Assembly: GCA_039881145.1 (NCBI GenBank)
Contig: JAYKKI010000052.1
Coordinates: 8,747,501 to 8,811,500 of the forward strand
Origin: Druceiella hillmani
Lineage: Eukaryota > Arthropoda > Insecta > Lepidoptera > Hepialidae
DNA: 64,000 nucleotides
Reading direction: 5' to 3'
Position 1 is the stretch's first letter. The number at the start of each line of letters is the position of its first letter. The notes beneath the pieces are model-generated. The model worked only from the letters and a program-made list of their open reading frames with translations, was not told where the DNA came from and searched no databases. Made by a program: the position numbers and the translations under genes. Shown in pieces: positions 49,331-60,746 of this stretch.

Positions 49331-49559
49331 GAGTGTAAACTCAACCTTTCATGAAGAAACAATTATTTTGGGATTTTATTACCTATTTAAAGAGCAGTGA
49401 ATTGTTTATTTTAGTAAATTGGGCCAGAGCAATGAACGTAATTTTTAAAAAATGTTATTCAACATGGGTTTCCATCCATCGTTTTTCGTGCGAATGAGAT
49501 TAATACAATTTATTTGGATTATTAACTAAAATAATTATTTTAGTCGCAGATTGATATGT

Positions 49560-52200
49560 TTTGTACATATTTACCAGACATTTTTTAGGAAATTTCATTT
49601 TTAAATTTTTCATATTTTTTTTAAAAGTAAAATTTCTTTTATTATTCATCTATCATGTTACGAGGAATCATTTGAATATCAAGTTATGCGTAATCTACCA
49701 CAAATATGTAAATAACAAACTAGATTTAAGAGAGCTTGCAAAAATAATTTAAAGATGTAGTATTTGGTACTTAAAAGGGGCTTAAAAATATATTTGCTTA
49801 TGGAGCTTGCACTATATTTACTGATATATCGCTACTCTTATTAAAAAAATATTTCAATACGTAATTTGTTGAAATTTTGGATTTATGTTCCAATGTGCTT
49901 TTAAAACAATTAGAGTTAAATTTTTTTCTTAAAAAATCAACATCCAACTTAATTTAATTCTAATGATTTGAGTGCAAGAAAAAAAGTAGTATTAAAGAAA
50001 ACAAGATTATTGAGATATATTATTTAAAAAAATGATCAAAAACCAACAAAATCTGCACAACACCTCACTAGACACCAACACCAACACCTCAATAGTAAGT
50101 GAAATTTCATCCATCAAAATATTGCATGGGCTCGCTTGATTATAAAATGTCTGGAATCTTACAGTATGCTTTCGATACTGTATTAAATAAATTTAGCGTC
50201 CGAACTATTGTAAATCACTGTCAGATATTTACATATGCATAAAGTGTATGGCACGGTAGGTGTATTTGTGCTTGGGCTTAATAATTTAAGGCAAAAAATG
50301 ACACCAACTCTAATATCTATTTTCAGCGTATTCAATTAACGATTTGAATAAACGAATAGTCTGGTGCAACTCTATTATATTCAGCCACGTTAAAAAAGAA
50401 GCAATAAAAATATTTATGAATATAGTTCATAAATTTTAAACGAGTCAAACCTAATTTAGTTCCGCATTTTCTTCCGCGTAAGTAAGTTATTCCATATAGG
50501 AACTACTGAATTAATTTTCAGATTACTATAAATAATTGAAACAAACTTAGCCTTATTTTATCTGATATCTTGAAATTCCTTCAAGTGCGGGATAATAAAC
50601 CTGGGTATCTTAAATGCGGCCTTTTAAGTACTGACGATGAGATTATGAAATAAAAGATATCTGTTAGTAACCACACCGACGTCCCAAAAATTTAAATCCG
50701 TTCTCAAATATGTTCAAATTATAATATTTTACATTGAAATGATACCAAGTCTTAAACTGCACTTTTTAATATTAAAATGAAGCTTGTTGCTCCATACTTT
50801 ACCTTGAAACAGAATCGATGTCTCTTTGAAGCAGCTCCAATCGTAACTATGCGTTATTTGAAAACAAAAATTAACGTATTGAAGGATAGCATAGGATATT
50901 TTCCATTACCATATATACAGCTCATGATAATTTATTAAATGATTAAGAGATTTTGTTAGAGCATAGAGTTTTTTGGGTAGTGGCAGCATTTATCTCTGTT
51001 ATAATAAATTTATTTTGACTACTTGATTTTCTTTCTATACTTAGTTCAAAGAATGACGAAATTTACCTTAAAATAGGTACAATCATTTTCGATATATATT
51101 TTCTGTTAAATTTATTAATTTAGTTGTATGTAACCATACAATGAGTTACTATCCTTCTAGCAAATAAGAGATATTTCAATTCTTTAAAGGAGTGCGTAGT
51201 GGTTGATTAATACAGTGGATATGCCAAAACTATGTTACATATTTAAATCTATTTAGGTAAGTGTATCCTTATGAGTATATTTTTTAAGAAAATATTTTGC
51301 TTTTCTGTCCATCTTATACATGCCGTTTTCAGAAGTACCATATTTTTTCTTATGAAAAATGAGTTCAACATAAAATGTATTAATAAATAATGTTTATGTT
51401 TTTGTTTAAGCTACTTTCAATACGCACATTGAAAATGGCCGGATAAAAAAGAAAATATTTTAAAATACTAAAATTATAGATATAATATTGAAGAATACTG
51501 ACTCGTGGGCCAATGAACACTAAGTGTTTGGGTATTATTGTTGAAAAAATTAACGATGAATTAGAATCTGCCGTAGTACTGTCTCTACTCATTCTTATTG
51601 TAGAACGATGATACTCTACGCCTAACAAAATTAAGAGAGTTCAGACTGCTTCTTAGCTGCATTTATTAAGCATAATATATTTTCGTTTCCATTTTCAACC
51701 CCACTCTTCATTAATATATTGGGATATCCATTCTATATGTTCTTCCGTCCCTTTAATTTTATGGATAATACATCTCAGAATTGATACAGCAGGTCTAAAA
51801 CTGTAAAAAGGTATTTAACCCAATTCACAATAATGTTCTGCGGCAAAATTATTGGATGCGAGTACGTCTTTTAGTTGAGTAATATCATTTAACAATTACT
51901 TTAAAGCTCCAAAAATATATTTATTTGGAAAACTTTTTATATGTAGTCTTTTAGTTCTCACCTTGGGGTCAGTATCTCAAATTTCTGAAAACATTAAAGT
52001 TATCGTTTCTCTGATTATGACAACTGACTTTTCCTAAATCCTTAGTCCCGTTAAGGACATTCTGTTTGTGAATATTTTGAAATATTTCTCGAATACTTCT
52101 TTGAACCAATCTCACAGGGAATGATTTTAACTTACTATAAACTCAATAAAAAAGTAAGACTGAGCAATAAGCCATATTTTAATATGATTAAATTATTCAG
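49560..52200. repeat. Old dispersed or segmental repeat, copy D1
   Basis: Aligns in order with 56990-59450 on the same strand, at clearly lower identity than the 40/60-kb pair. Anchors: 'tcatttgaatatcaagttatg' ~ 'ttatttggatattaaattaca' (49668/57025), 'cactatatttactgatat' ~ 'cactatatttacttacgt' (49810/57172), 'caattaacgatttga' (50333/57648), and 'ttcttccgtccctttaattt' ~ 'ttcttccgttacttatatca' (51738/59055). Short frames inside are not recognisable. Confidence 0.65.
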
Positions 52201-52817
52201 ATTATTTAAAACTGAAACATTTATAGAAAAAACAATGCAAATTATATGCAAAAATCAGCATAGTACATAAACCACTTGAACCATTTATTTTACAATCAAA
52301 ACGTTATGAAAATCGTAGAAGTGCGCGTACATATATGGACATAATAATATAAAAGCACTTACGTTAGTAATGCGGAGAGCGGAATTCGAAATGCAGTCGA
52401 CAACGAAAAAAGGATGTTTAAAAAAAAACAAACCGAATCGCATAACGAATGCCCGAGTACCATGCTAATGAGTAAAATTTTATGCTTTGCGCTATGTCAA
52501 ACAAGTCCCTTCATTTTTGTGCTCAAATTTTACACAAATATTTCCAGCTGGAACATTACACTTTTACTGAAAAGTTTAAATAAAATTATTTGTGGTTACG
52601 ATGATGTATTACGAGCCTGTTGTATTTATATAGTAATGTCAAAAATGCACTTATATAAGGGACATAATATGCAGCGTAGCTTGAAATAAGTTAACCTTAA
52701 GAGTAATCCACGTAAATTTATTTAAGATTCCCAGTTAGAGATAGGGAAAAATTATCGATTCCTTATATCAAAGAGTGAATTTTATACCTAACGATACTTT
52801 TATGTTCGATACCTCTT
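51990..52817 (+). repeat. Long imperfect inverted repeat, left arm
   Basis: Inverted partner of 54075-54890. Shared blocks include 'ccgaatcgca.aacgaatgcc', 'attttatgctttgcgctatg', 'ggaacattacacttttactg', 'cgattccttata' and 'tttgaaccaatctca'. A 91-residue frame at 52414-52689 lies inside. The equivalent frame in the right arm has stops and an insertion, so it does not look like a conserved protein. A 'cttatataaggg' TATA-like motif is near-conserved in both arms. Confidence 0.88.
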
Positions 52818-53989
52818 AATGATATTTTTATTTACTTAAGTACTTTACAATGTATATTACAACATGTAATTCTCCTAAAACTTCTTTTGAATTGCATCGG
52901 AACGGTACCAATACATTACCATAAATATATTTCTAGTCGCTATTTGTACATAACAATTTTTCACGGTTATCAAGAGTTTAGTTATTTACCGTTAATAACC
53001 GTAAAATGACCATGAAATACTCATCGGTTTAGTTATTTCTTTTATACTTTTGTCTAATGGCAAACTATAAGATTGCATTTTGTTAGGTAAAAATGATTAT
53101 ACATAATAATTACATACGTTATTCAATTTTTCAGGGATTTAATTGCCCTTCACATTTATTTAAAAAATTTCGTTGTTGTTTCTTTCCGACTTGAAAATTC
53201 TTTCGCCGTATAATTTTGTTGCACAAAATGAACCGTTATAGATAAATTTTAATAATTAGCTATGTGTTTACCAAAACTTTTTTGCAGATTTTCGTGATGA
53301 GTATAATGAATTCTATTTTAATGTACGTTGAACGGACTAAATGTTAAATTAAAAACAAGACCGTCACACTTCGTCCCCCTTTATGTAAATCTTTATAGCT
53401 TATTACACATGCAATGGAAAAAGACGGCGTAATTTCCTTTGTATCTGTTTAAAATAATATGATGGTGAAATACGATGTGAAACTATACGATGGTGAAATT
53501 TTTATCTATATTGAATAACCTTTTAGTGCTAAATTTCGTTAAATAAACAAACTAAACTCTCCTTTACATGAATTTCAAATAATATGGTTTAAAATTTACC
53601 AGCATCGTATTTTTGAACTAGCATATTTTGATGCCGTTTTTTACTTAAGAGGAAATGTATAAACGTAAAAGATTAAATGTATGTAGGTCGAGAGGTTATT
53701 TGTAGAGTGCATTTTGTATCAAACGATAAGAAAATATTTTGTTTTATATATATATATTTGCTCTAGTTCCCAAATGAGCTGAATCTAAAACCTATGCTGA
53801 TAAAAATCGTGGTTTCTATGAGTAGTAAAAAAAAATCGAAAGATGTCTCGTGATATCGATTAGACTTTTTTAGTAACCGTGAAGAAGTATTAAGTATAAA
53901 TATGGACTAAAAATGTATTTATGGTGTTATATTGGAACCAAAAATTGCAATTAAAAAGATATTTTAGGAGAATTATAGGATGTAATATC

Positions 53990-54067
<78 letters not shown>

Positions 54068-54074
54068 ATTGACG
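52818..54074. repeat. Spacer of the long inverted repeat, with an (AT)n run at 53993-54065
   Basis: No transposase or other recognisable frame. The right end is an uninterrupted AT dinucleotide run of about 70 bases. Near 53461-53505, 'gatggtgaaat' occurs twice 40 bp apart. Confidence 0.7.
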
Positions 54075-54890
54075 AAAAGGTATCGACCACAAAAGTATCG
54101 GAAGAAAAAATTTACTTTTCATTATAAGGAATCGATAATTTTTTCGTATTCCTATTTGGGAATCTTAAATAAATTCACATTGATTACTCATAAGGCTCAC
54201 TTGCTTCAAGCTACCTTGTATGTTATGTCCCTTATACAAGTGCATTTATGACATTCGTATATAAATACAGCAGGCTCGTAATACATTATCGTAATAAATA
54301 ATTTTATTTAAAATTTTCAGTAAAAGTGTAATGTTCCAGTCGGAAATATTTGTGCACAATTTGAACACTAAAATTAAATTTTAGTGTTCTTTCTTTGTTG
54401 TTAAAATTAATTACTTGTTTGACATAGCGAAAAGCATAAAATTTCACTCATTTGCATAGCACTCGGGCATTCGTTTTGCGATTCGGTTCGTTTTTTTTCA
54501 ATACGTCCTTTTTTCATTCCCGACCGAATTTCGAGTTCCGCTCACTGCATTAATAATGTAGACGCTTCTATATTATTATATACATCGTATGCAGCATTTA
54601 TACGATTGTCATAATATATTGATTGCAGAAAAAAATAGTTCCAATATCTTGTGGACTATGCTGATTATTTGACACAATTAGAATTATTTATTCTTTAGAT
54701 GTTTCAGCTTCATATAACCTGAATAATTTGACCATGTGAAATTATGTAAATAATTTACTATGAGATTGGTTCAACGAAGGATCCAAGAAATGTTTCAAAA
54801 TGTTCACCACATGAACGGGGCAGAAAATTAAGGACAGGTGAATTGTCATAGTCTGAGGAAAGATAACTTGAATACCTTGCATTATATAAA
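54075..54890 (-). repeat. Long imperfect inverted repeat, right arm
   Basis: Inverted partner of 51990-52817. It carries an extra insertion that includes a perfect 27-bp palindrome at 54363-54389 ('gaacactaaaatt' around one central base). The outer part still aligns near 54780-54880 ('gatccttcgttgaaccaatc' on the minus strand). Confidence 0.88.
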
Positions 54891-56435
54891 ATAACCTAAG
54901 GATTGATTACCTCATCCCTCATTACCTCCCTATAGCTATAGTATTTTTAATTAATTTCACATTTATATTTTTTGTACCTGTGCTTTTTACATATGTATTT
55001 TCTTTTTAATATCTTTTCATTTCATTTCACTTAACTTATTTTTTGTATTAATTTGTAGGCTGTGTCCATTATTCTAATTTATAAACGTACTAATGTTACC
55101 CCTTGTTCTTTTGTGACGGGCTGTAAGAAGTTTCTCCAGCTGCAATAATCCATTTATTATTCCATAAATATTAACATTCGACATATCATTATATATAATG
55201 GATGCTCTGGACTAATATATCCATCATTGTTGTCTTAGAACTTGATGTAAACAACTTAATATTGTAATGGCCGAGTTAATAACAAAACAAGTTCCGGCAA
55301 ATCGCGAAACGTGAATAGGTGGTGATAATAGTTGCCTTACTGCGTCGACTGTCTGGCAGATTTTTCGTTCTCCGTATACCGATTAAAAATATTTCGCCAT
55401 CTTCCATGTACAAATAACTGTCGATTTGTAAATTTATATCCAGTCTAACGATTCAAATATGTGTCTGCCAAAAAAGGATTTTTTAAAGAAAAGTTAATGG
55501 AGTTAAGACTTCAAGTTACTCAGCCAGTTATGGGGATAACTTTCTCTATAAGATATGATAATGAACGTATTGAGAAGACCCATAGGAGAATAAAGACACC
55601 GACATAGTGCATTGGTTGGTTGAAGTAGCAATGGGAAGATAATAATGCACCCAGAATCTACAATCGCTAGGAAAAAAGGTTTTCAAATATGAATCGCATA
55701 CCAAAACAAGGAGAGAGTAACGGTCACTCTTTAAATGAACCAATGACTTGGTAAACGTCGCGCGAACTGTAGGACGTAAGCTGCATGAGAATTATCTTTA
55801 TAGAAATCTCTAAGAGAAGCCAATATTCAGTTGCAGACGTCTTCTGGCTGATAATGATATATTATAAATAATTGGTTGCAATATATATTACAGTGGAAAA
55901 AAAGTAATAGAAATTATTTTCTAGTTATTAAAATATACATAGAAATTTGTAAAGAATTCAAGCTGCTTTTGTAGAAGCAGCACCTTCAATAAAATTTTGG
56001 TCAACAAAATATAAACTTTCGTTTAGATGGGACTAAATTTTTTTTTCTTTATGTAATTACCATGAAAATAATACCATGGTTAGTTATTTTCGTTTTATTT
56101 TTGTTCTATGTGAAGAAACAACCGAAGATGACCAAGTATTTTTTAAAGATTTTCATCTACACCATCAACACTGGCAGTAGTTAAGGGTATTTGATAGTTT
56201 TAACAAATAAAGTTTATATGGTCTGTCTATATATATCATAGTTAGCATCTGACCATATTTGTCATAGTTTAGTCCAGAAGATTAATATATGTAGCACTCC
56301 ATTCACGCGGCCATTGATGTCTCCAAAGCTAATGTTAAATAATCATAAGGCACATATAAAAAGTATATCTTAAAACACGTCAAAAAACTTACATACGATT
56401 TTAATAAAAATTAATCTAAAAACACATATTTATAT
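54891..56435. other. AT-rich non-coding stretch
   Basis: No recognisable coding sequence or repeat. A GC-richer patch near 55290-55380 has no assignable motif. Confidence 0.45.
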
Positions 56436-56439
56436 TTTT

Positions 56440-56740
56440 AATTTATTTTGCCAATCAACATTGAAGGAAAATAATTGCTGTGAGGAAGAATTGCGAGTAA
56501 AATCATAGTTTTACTTAAGCAGCATACACTTACAGCTAAGTAAATAAAATTTTCGTTAAGCAAAGGGAAATTAGTGAATTGGATGTAGAAGTTAGCGAGC
56601 ATGAAATTAATGCGTCTCCCTTCACACCCACCCGTTTGTGCGTAGTCCCCTTGAAAGACACCGCATATAACGTGTGTTACTCTATATGTTACATGTCTGC
56701 TTCTAGCAATATTTATTTGCATTATGTACACAATCAGCAA
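56440..56740 (-). repeat. Dispersed repeat subunit with shared reading frame (distant copy)
   Basis: A 100-residue minus-strand open frame (56740-56438) shares 'RRINF.LA' and 'V.VCCL.K' with the frames at 40.63 and 60.86 kb, at matching spacing. The nucleotide similarity is clear but lower than between the other two copies. Product unknown; it may be a piece of an unrecognised transposon gene or simply repeat DNA without a stop. Confidence 0.5.
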
Positions 56741-56989
56741 TATAAATACTTAATAGTCCCAGAAAAAATTTAAAAATATTTTTTTATAATATATCAAAAT
56801 AGAAATATTCAAACCTTCATGAGATTCTCACCTACCCCGACTTAAATAAAAATCATGAGAATATTAACCATCTACAATTCCATTGTTTCAATTTCAGACT
56901 AAAATGTGATTTTGAAGACGAAAAAAAAAATTCAGTGAAATACAATTATGGAGCGACAGTGTTAAACAAACAACGGCATTTTGATATTC

Positions 56990-59450
56990 CAATAAAACGA
57001 TGATGGAACTGTGGGACGAGAAGTTATTTGGATATTAAATTACACATTATCTACCACGGATAGGCAAATAAGAGACCAAATTTAATGGAGCAAGTAAAAA
57101 AAAAATTATGACTTTATTTATTTGGGGTATATTACTTAAAATCGGCTAAAAATGATTTATTTTTTCTCTAGCACTATATTTACTTACGTAATTTATATTC
57201 TTATGAAAAATAAAATTCACTACGTGACCTGTTTTTCAAAAGACTTTTGAAAAGTTTCGACTTTATTTTTTAAATAAAATCTTAGCTCAACCTACAATTT
57301 AATGCTAGGGCGTTGAATACGTTAGAATAAAAGGAAGGAAGATTGAAAATGGTTCATGTTAAGAGAAGAAGGTTGGCATATAGAAAACGAATGTACAAAA
57401 ACAAACAGAAAAAGTAAAAGACCTCATTAGTAATAATGAGTGAGCTACGATCCTTTTAAATACTGACCTGGATTCTAAAGTTGAGAATCTTGTTGCACCG
57501 CTTCCAATATAGACTTATGGTGCTATCAGGAATTGCAATCAGATATGCAACCATCCATGAGTTAAATAACATAGCAGGTGTGTTCGTGCCCATGTTTAAC
57601 AGTTTTGGACACAGATCTACATCAATCCCATCCTATGTTCGATGTAATCAATTAACGATTTGAAAACATTCATGGTATATTGTAATTCCATGGTTACAGT
57701 AAAAAGCTAAGGAAAGACGTATGGACAAAAATGATATATTAGAATGTCACATTAACCTCTGAAGATAAGAAATTAAATATTAAGAGATTTTGAAAGGGCA
57801 TAATTTTTTTTTGACAATTATAGCATTTATTTCCTATATTTATTTTGATTATATCAATTACTATACATACTTCTCGTCGTCGTTTTTGTTTACGATAATA
57901 TACGTCCAATCGTTCTTGATACGTATTTTATTTGATTTATCCGCATGAACTCAAAAAAAAACGATATATATATATATATATGTATATTTATACACCAACA
58001 GTTTAGTTCGTATTATATTATGAAGGTACTCTATTCATAGCGAAGGTAAGAGAAATAAAAATTCTTCCTGGGTTTGGGTAGTTGTTGACGTAGATTTGCT
58101 GAATGATATAGAACATTTGAATTTATTAAAGTAATATATTATTTATACTAATTTCTCTATGGTATTAGTTTTAAGTTGCTATGTTTTCTGAAGTCAGCAG
58201 AGTAGCAAGCAATGGGAGTACCTTTTTTCCAAATGCTCCATATTTCACTGTAATCTTCAATGAAATAAGTAGAATTTGAATAAAAATTAAAACTTATCTC
58301 ACTTGAATCGTCATAAATTATCAAAAATAATTTATCTTTAATTTTTCTTATATACACAGTTAGACCCCTCTTTTTTCACTTTTTCGTGTTCAATTACTTA
58401 TTGCAAATTGTTTTAAAATATGTGTTTTTTAAGAAAATAATTTTTATTTTCCCGTTTATCTTTCTTTAAACATTGTTTTACTTGGTAACATATTTTTATT
58501 TGCAAATCGAGTAAAGATAATGAAGATAAGAAGAAAAATAAGCCTGAAATATTAAATAAAAAAGAAGGCTTGTAAGGAAATTTGAGGAACGCTGATTCTT
58601 AAGCCAATGTGTGTTAAACTAATCTGTATTTTAACACCTTTTTGGTAAAAAAAGCTAGCAGCTGCTCCAAGGACGTGAAACAAAACTTTTCATTATAACA
58701 TTTGAAATTATGTAAGTGTGGATCTAGATTTCCCTGCAAAATCAGATTTGGGCTTTGACTTCCACAAAACAGAAAAACATGTTTCGTTTATCTAATAATA
58801 TACCAGATTAAAGGCTGTACGCATTATTGACCTCGGGTGTTTTAAAAACGTCTTCATTAATCCTGAAGTAATGAAAAAAACTTCATAAGCATTTAGAGTG
58901 TATATTATTAGGTTATGAAATAAATTGGGATATGGCATTTGAAACTCTCTTCGCAGTCAAATGTCGTTTGAAAAATGTAACCTTATGTACCTCAAAGAAT
59001 AGTTTTCCTCTGCTATTCACTCTTCACTGATGGTGTGCAGTTTCCATCTTAGATATTCTTCCGTTACTTATATCACTAATTTTAAGGATAATGTATTTAG
59101 AAATTCTGAACGAATGCAGCGGATGGCAGACGAATTGGTAATGCTATTCTCCTAATGAAGTTACTGGAAGCCATTTTGACTCATTCGAGCTCGAAAAATA
59201 TTGTTTATTTTATAAAACTTGAACTATTAGCTTCAAATTTTTTTAGATGTCCAAATTTTGTTTGTTTCTTATTATTATAAGTGACTTGCCCGTATTTGTT
59301 AGCTCGCCACGTAGCTTTGTATTTGCTGAAGATAAAAAATATTTCTAACATTCTTGTATGAATCCATAAGATAGTAAGTTATTTCAACTTAATATAGACT
59401 CGGCATAAAAAAGAGTTTAAAGAGTATAAATTATAAAGAGTATGTCATTG
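56990..59450. repeat. Old dispersed or segmental repeat, copy D2
   Basis: Ordered same-strand match to 49560-52200. On the minus strand between 57640 and 57480 one frame is open for about 50 residues ('GTNTPAMLFNSWMVAYLIA'), and another at 58357-58157 starts 'MYIRKIKDKLFLIIYDD'. Neither is recognised nor obviously preserved in D1. A short (AT)n run lies at 57964-57982. Confidence 0.65.
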
Positions 59451-59876
59451 CGTTTTGACATATACTCTGTGGCATAAAAATGTACATGTAATTATGAATG
59501 TGAAATTCTAATACGAAATAAACCAATTAATATTATTATTCAAGTACGATATTTATTGGTGCATTCCTCATTAAATACATAACAGAGTAAAAACTAAAAA
59601 GAGTAAGAGTATAAATTAAAAAGTAGAAACTATATCTTCCTATGTACGAATATGTAATGATAAAATTAATATACATGCGTAAATTAGACACGAATTTGTG
59701 CACAGTTACGGTTTAGATGGTTCTACGATTAAAAGGTAATATACATGCGTAATCTTAACATGACCATTTATTACCATTGGTTATGCTAATTTTCCACGGT
59801 TTGAATGATATCAACTGTACTGTGATTATATTTGACTTTATAGTCTATACTATATTTTCAGACGAATATGCACAAA
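59451..59876. other. AT-rich non-coding stretch
   Basis: Contains a small local duplication: 'taatatacatgcgtaa' at about 59668 and 59738. No gene. Confidence 0.5.
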
Positions 59877-60334
59877 AATAAGATTTTTCTGGCAAAGTTT
59901 CGACAAAAGACACCACCAGACAAATTGCAAGCAAACCATCTCAGACCACAATATTAACAGTTTTTTTTTCAACTGTGCCAAACGGACTCATTCGCGAAAA
60001 CATTACATATGTCGATGTCCCTACCTATTAAACGTAGAACACAACATGAAAAATCTTTCAACGACAAAAATAAGGAATTTCAGTAGAAGATCATCCAGGA
60101 ATCAAGAAAATTAACGCTCTAGGCCGGTTATACACCGCACATCCGAACAACGCCGAATGATTCTATCTCTAAATGTTGCTATACGAAACACGGGCCCGAC
60201 AAGTTTCACAGATCTCAAGACTGTTGACGGTTACCTATGTCAGACGTACAGAGAAGCATGACAATGCTTAGGACTACTGGAAAACGAAAAAACAGTGAAA
60301 ATTAAGACCACAGGAAGCCTCACTCACAGCCTCA

Positions 60335-60375
<41 letters not shown>

Positions 60376-60491
60376 GTCATCACAACATTTTTAATGAAAC
60401 ACTCATTTGCCTAGAAGATAATTGTTTGGCAATAAAAAAACAGACCTTACCACAACTTAGGATGCCAGCACCGCGACAAGATACTTACAGT
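59877..60491 (+). pseudogene. Helitron remnant, internally deleted paralogue of 36178-36992
   Basis: It starts at the same point as the copy at 36.18 kb ('aaataagatttttctggcaa') and matches it through the 'gttatacaccgcacatccgaac' region. About 190 bp present in the longer copy are then missing across an (AT)n run (60338-60373). It resumes at 'aatgtcatcacaacattttt' and stops at 'gatacttacag', exactly before the helicase Walker region. A short insertion ('gataattgtttggcaataaa') is unique to this copy. It is non-coding now. Confidence 0.9.
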
Positions 60492-60504
60492 TCAACTATA
60501 TATG

Positions 60505-60740
60505 GATAAAAAACAATAAAAGTCATTCGTGCAAAAAAAAACTTTCCACACCTTGCCGTATCACCTCACCACTGTGGGAATTATAAATCGCCGCTGGATC
60601 TTCCAGTGACATTCAAACTTAGAGAAAAAATTAATTTATGTGGAGAGATTTCTGTCAATATTTAACCGAGTTGAATGAAAACAATAATTCCCATTCACGA
60701 ATTAAAACAAAGAACTCTATTTCCTAATATGGAAATATAT
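60505..60740 (-). repeat. Inverted arm matching 61590-61940 (and 41510-41850)
   Basis: Complement of 'tccagtgacattcaaactta', 'ccgtatcacctcaccactgtgggaattataa' style blocks and 'gtcattcgtgcaaa', in reverse order relative to 61590-61940. About 115 bp present in the right arm are missing here. Together the two arms and the interior form a fold-back-like unit of about 1.4 kb. The left duplication copy lacks this arm. Confidence 0.88.
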
Positions 60741-60746
60741 GATATA

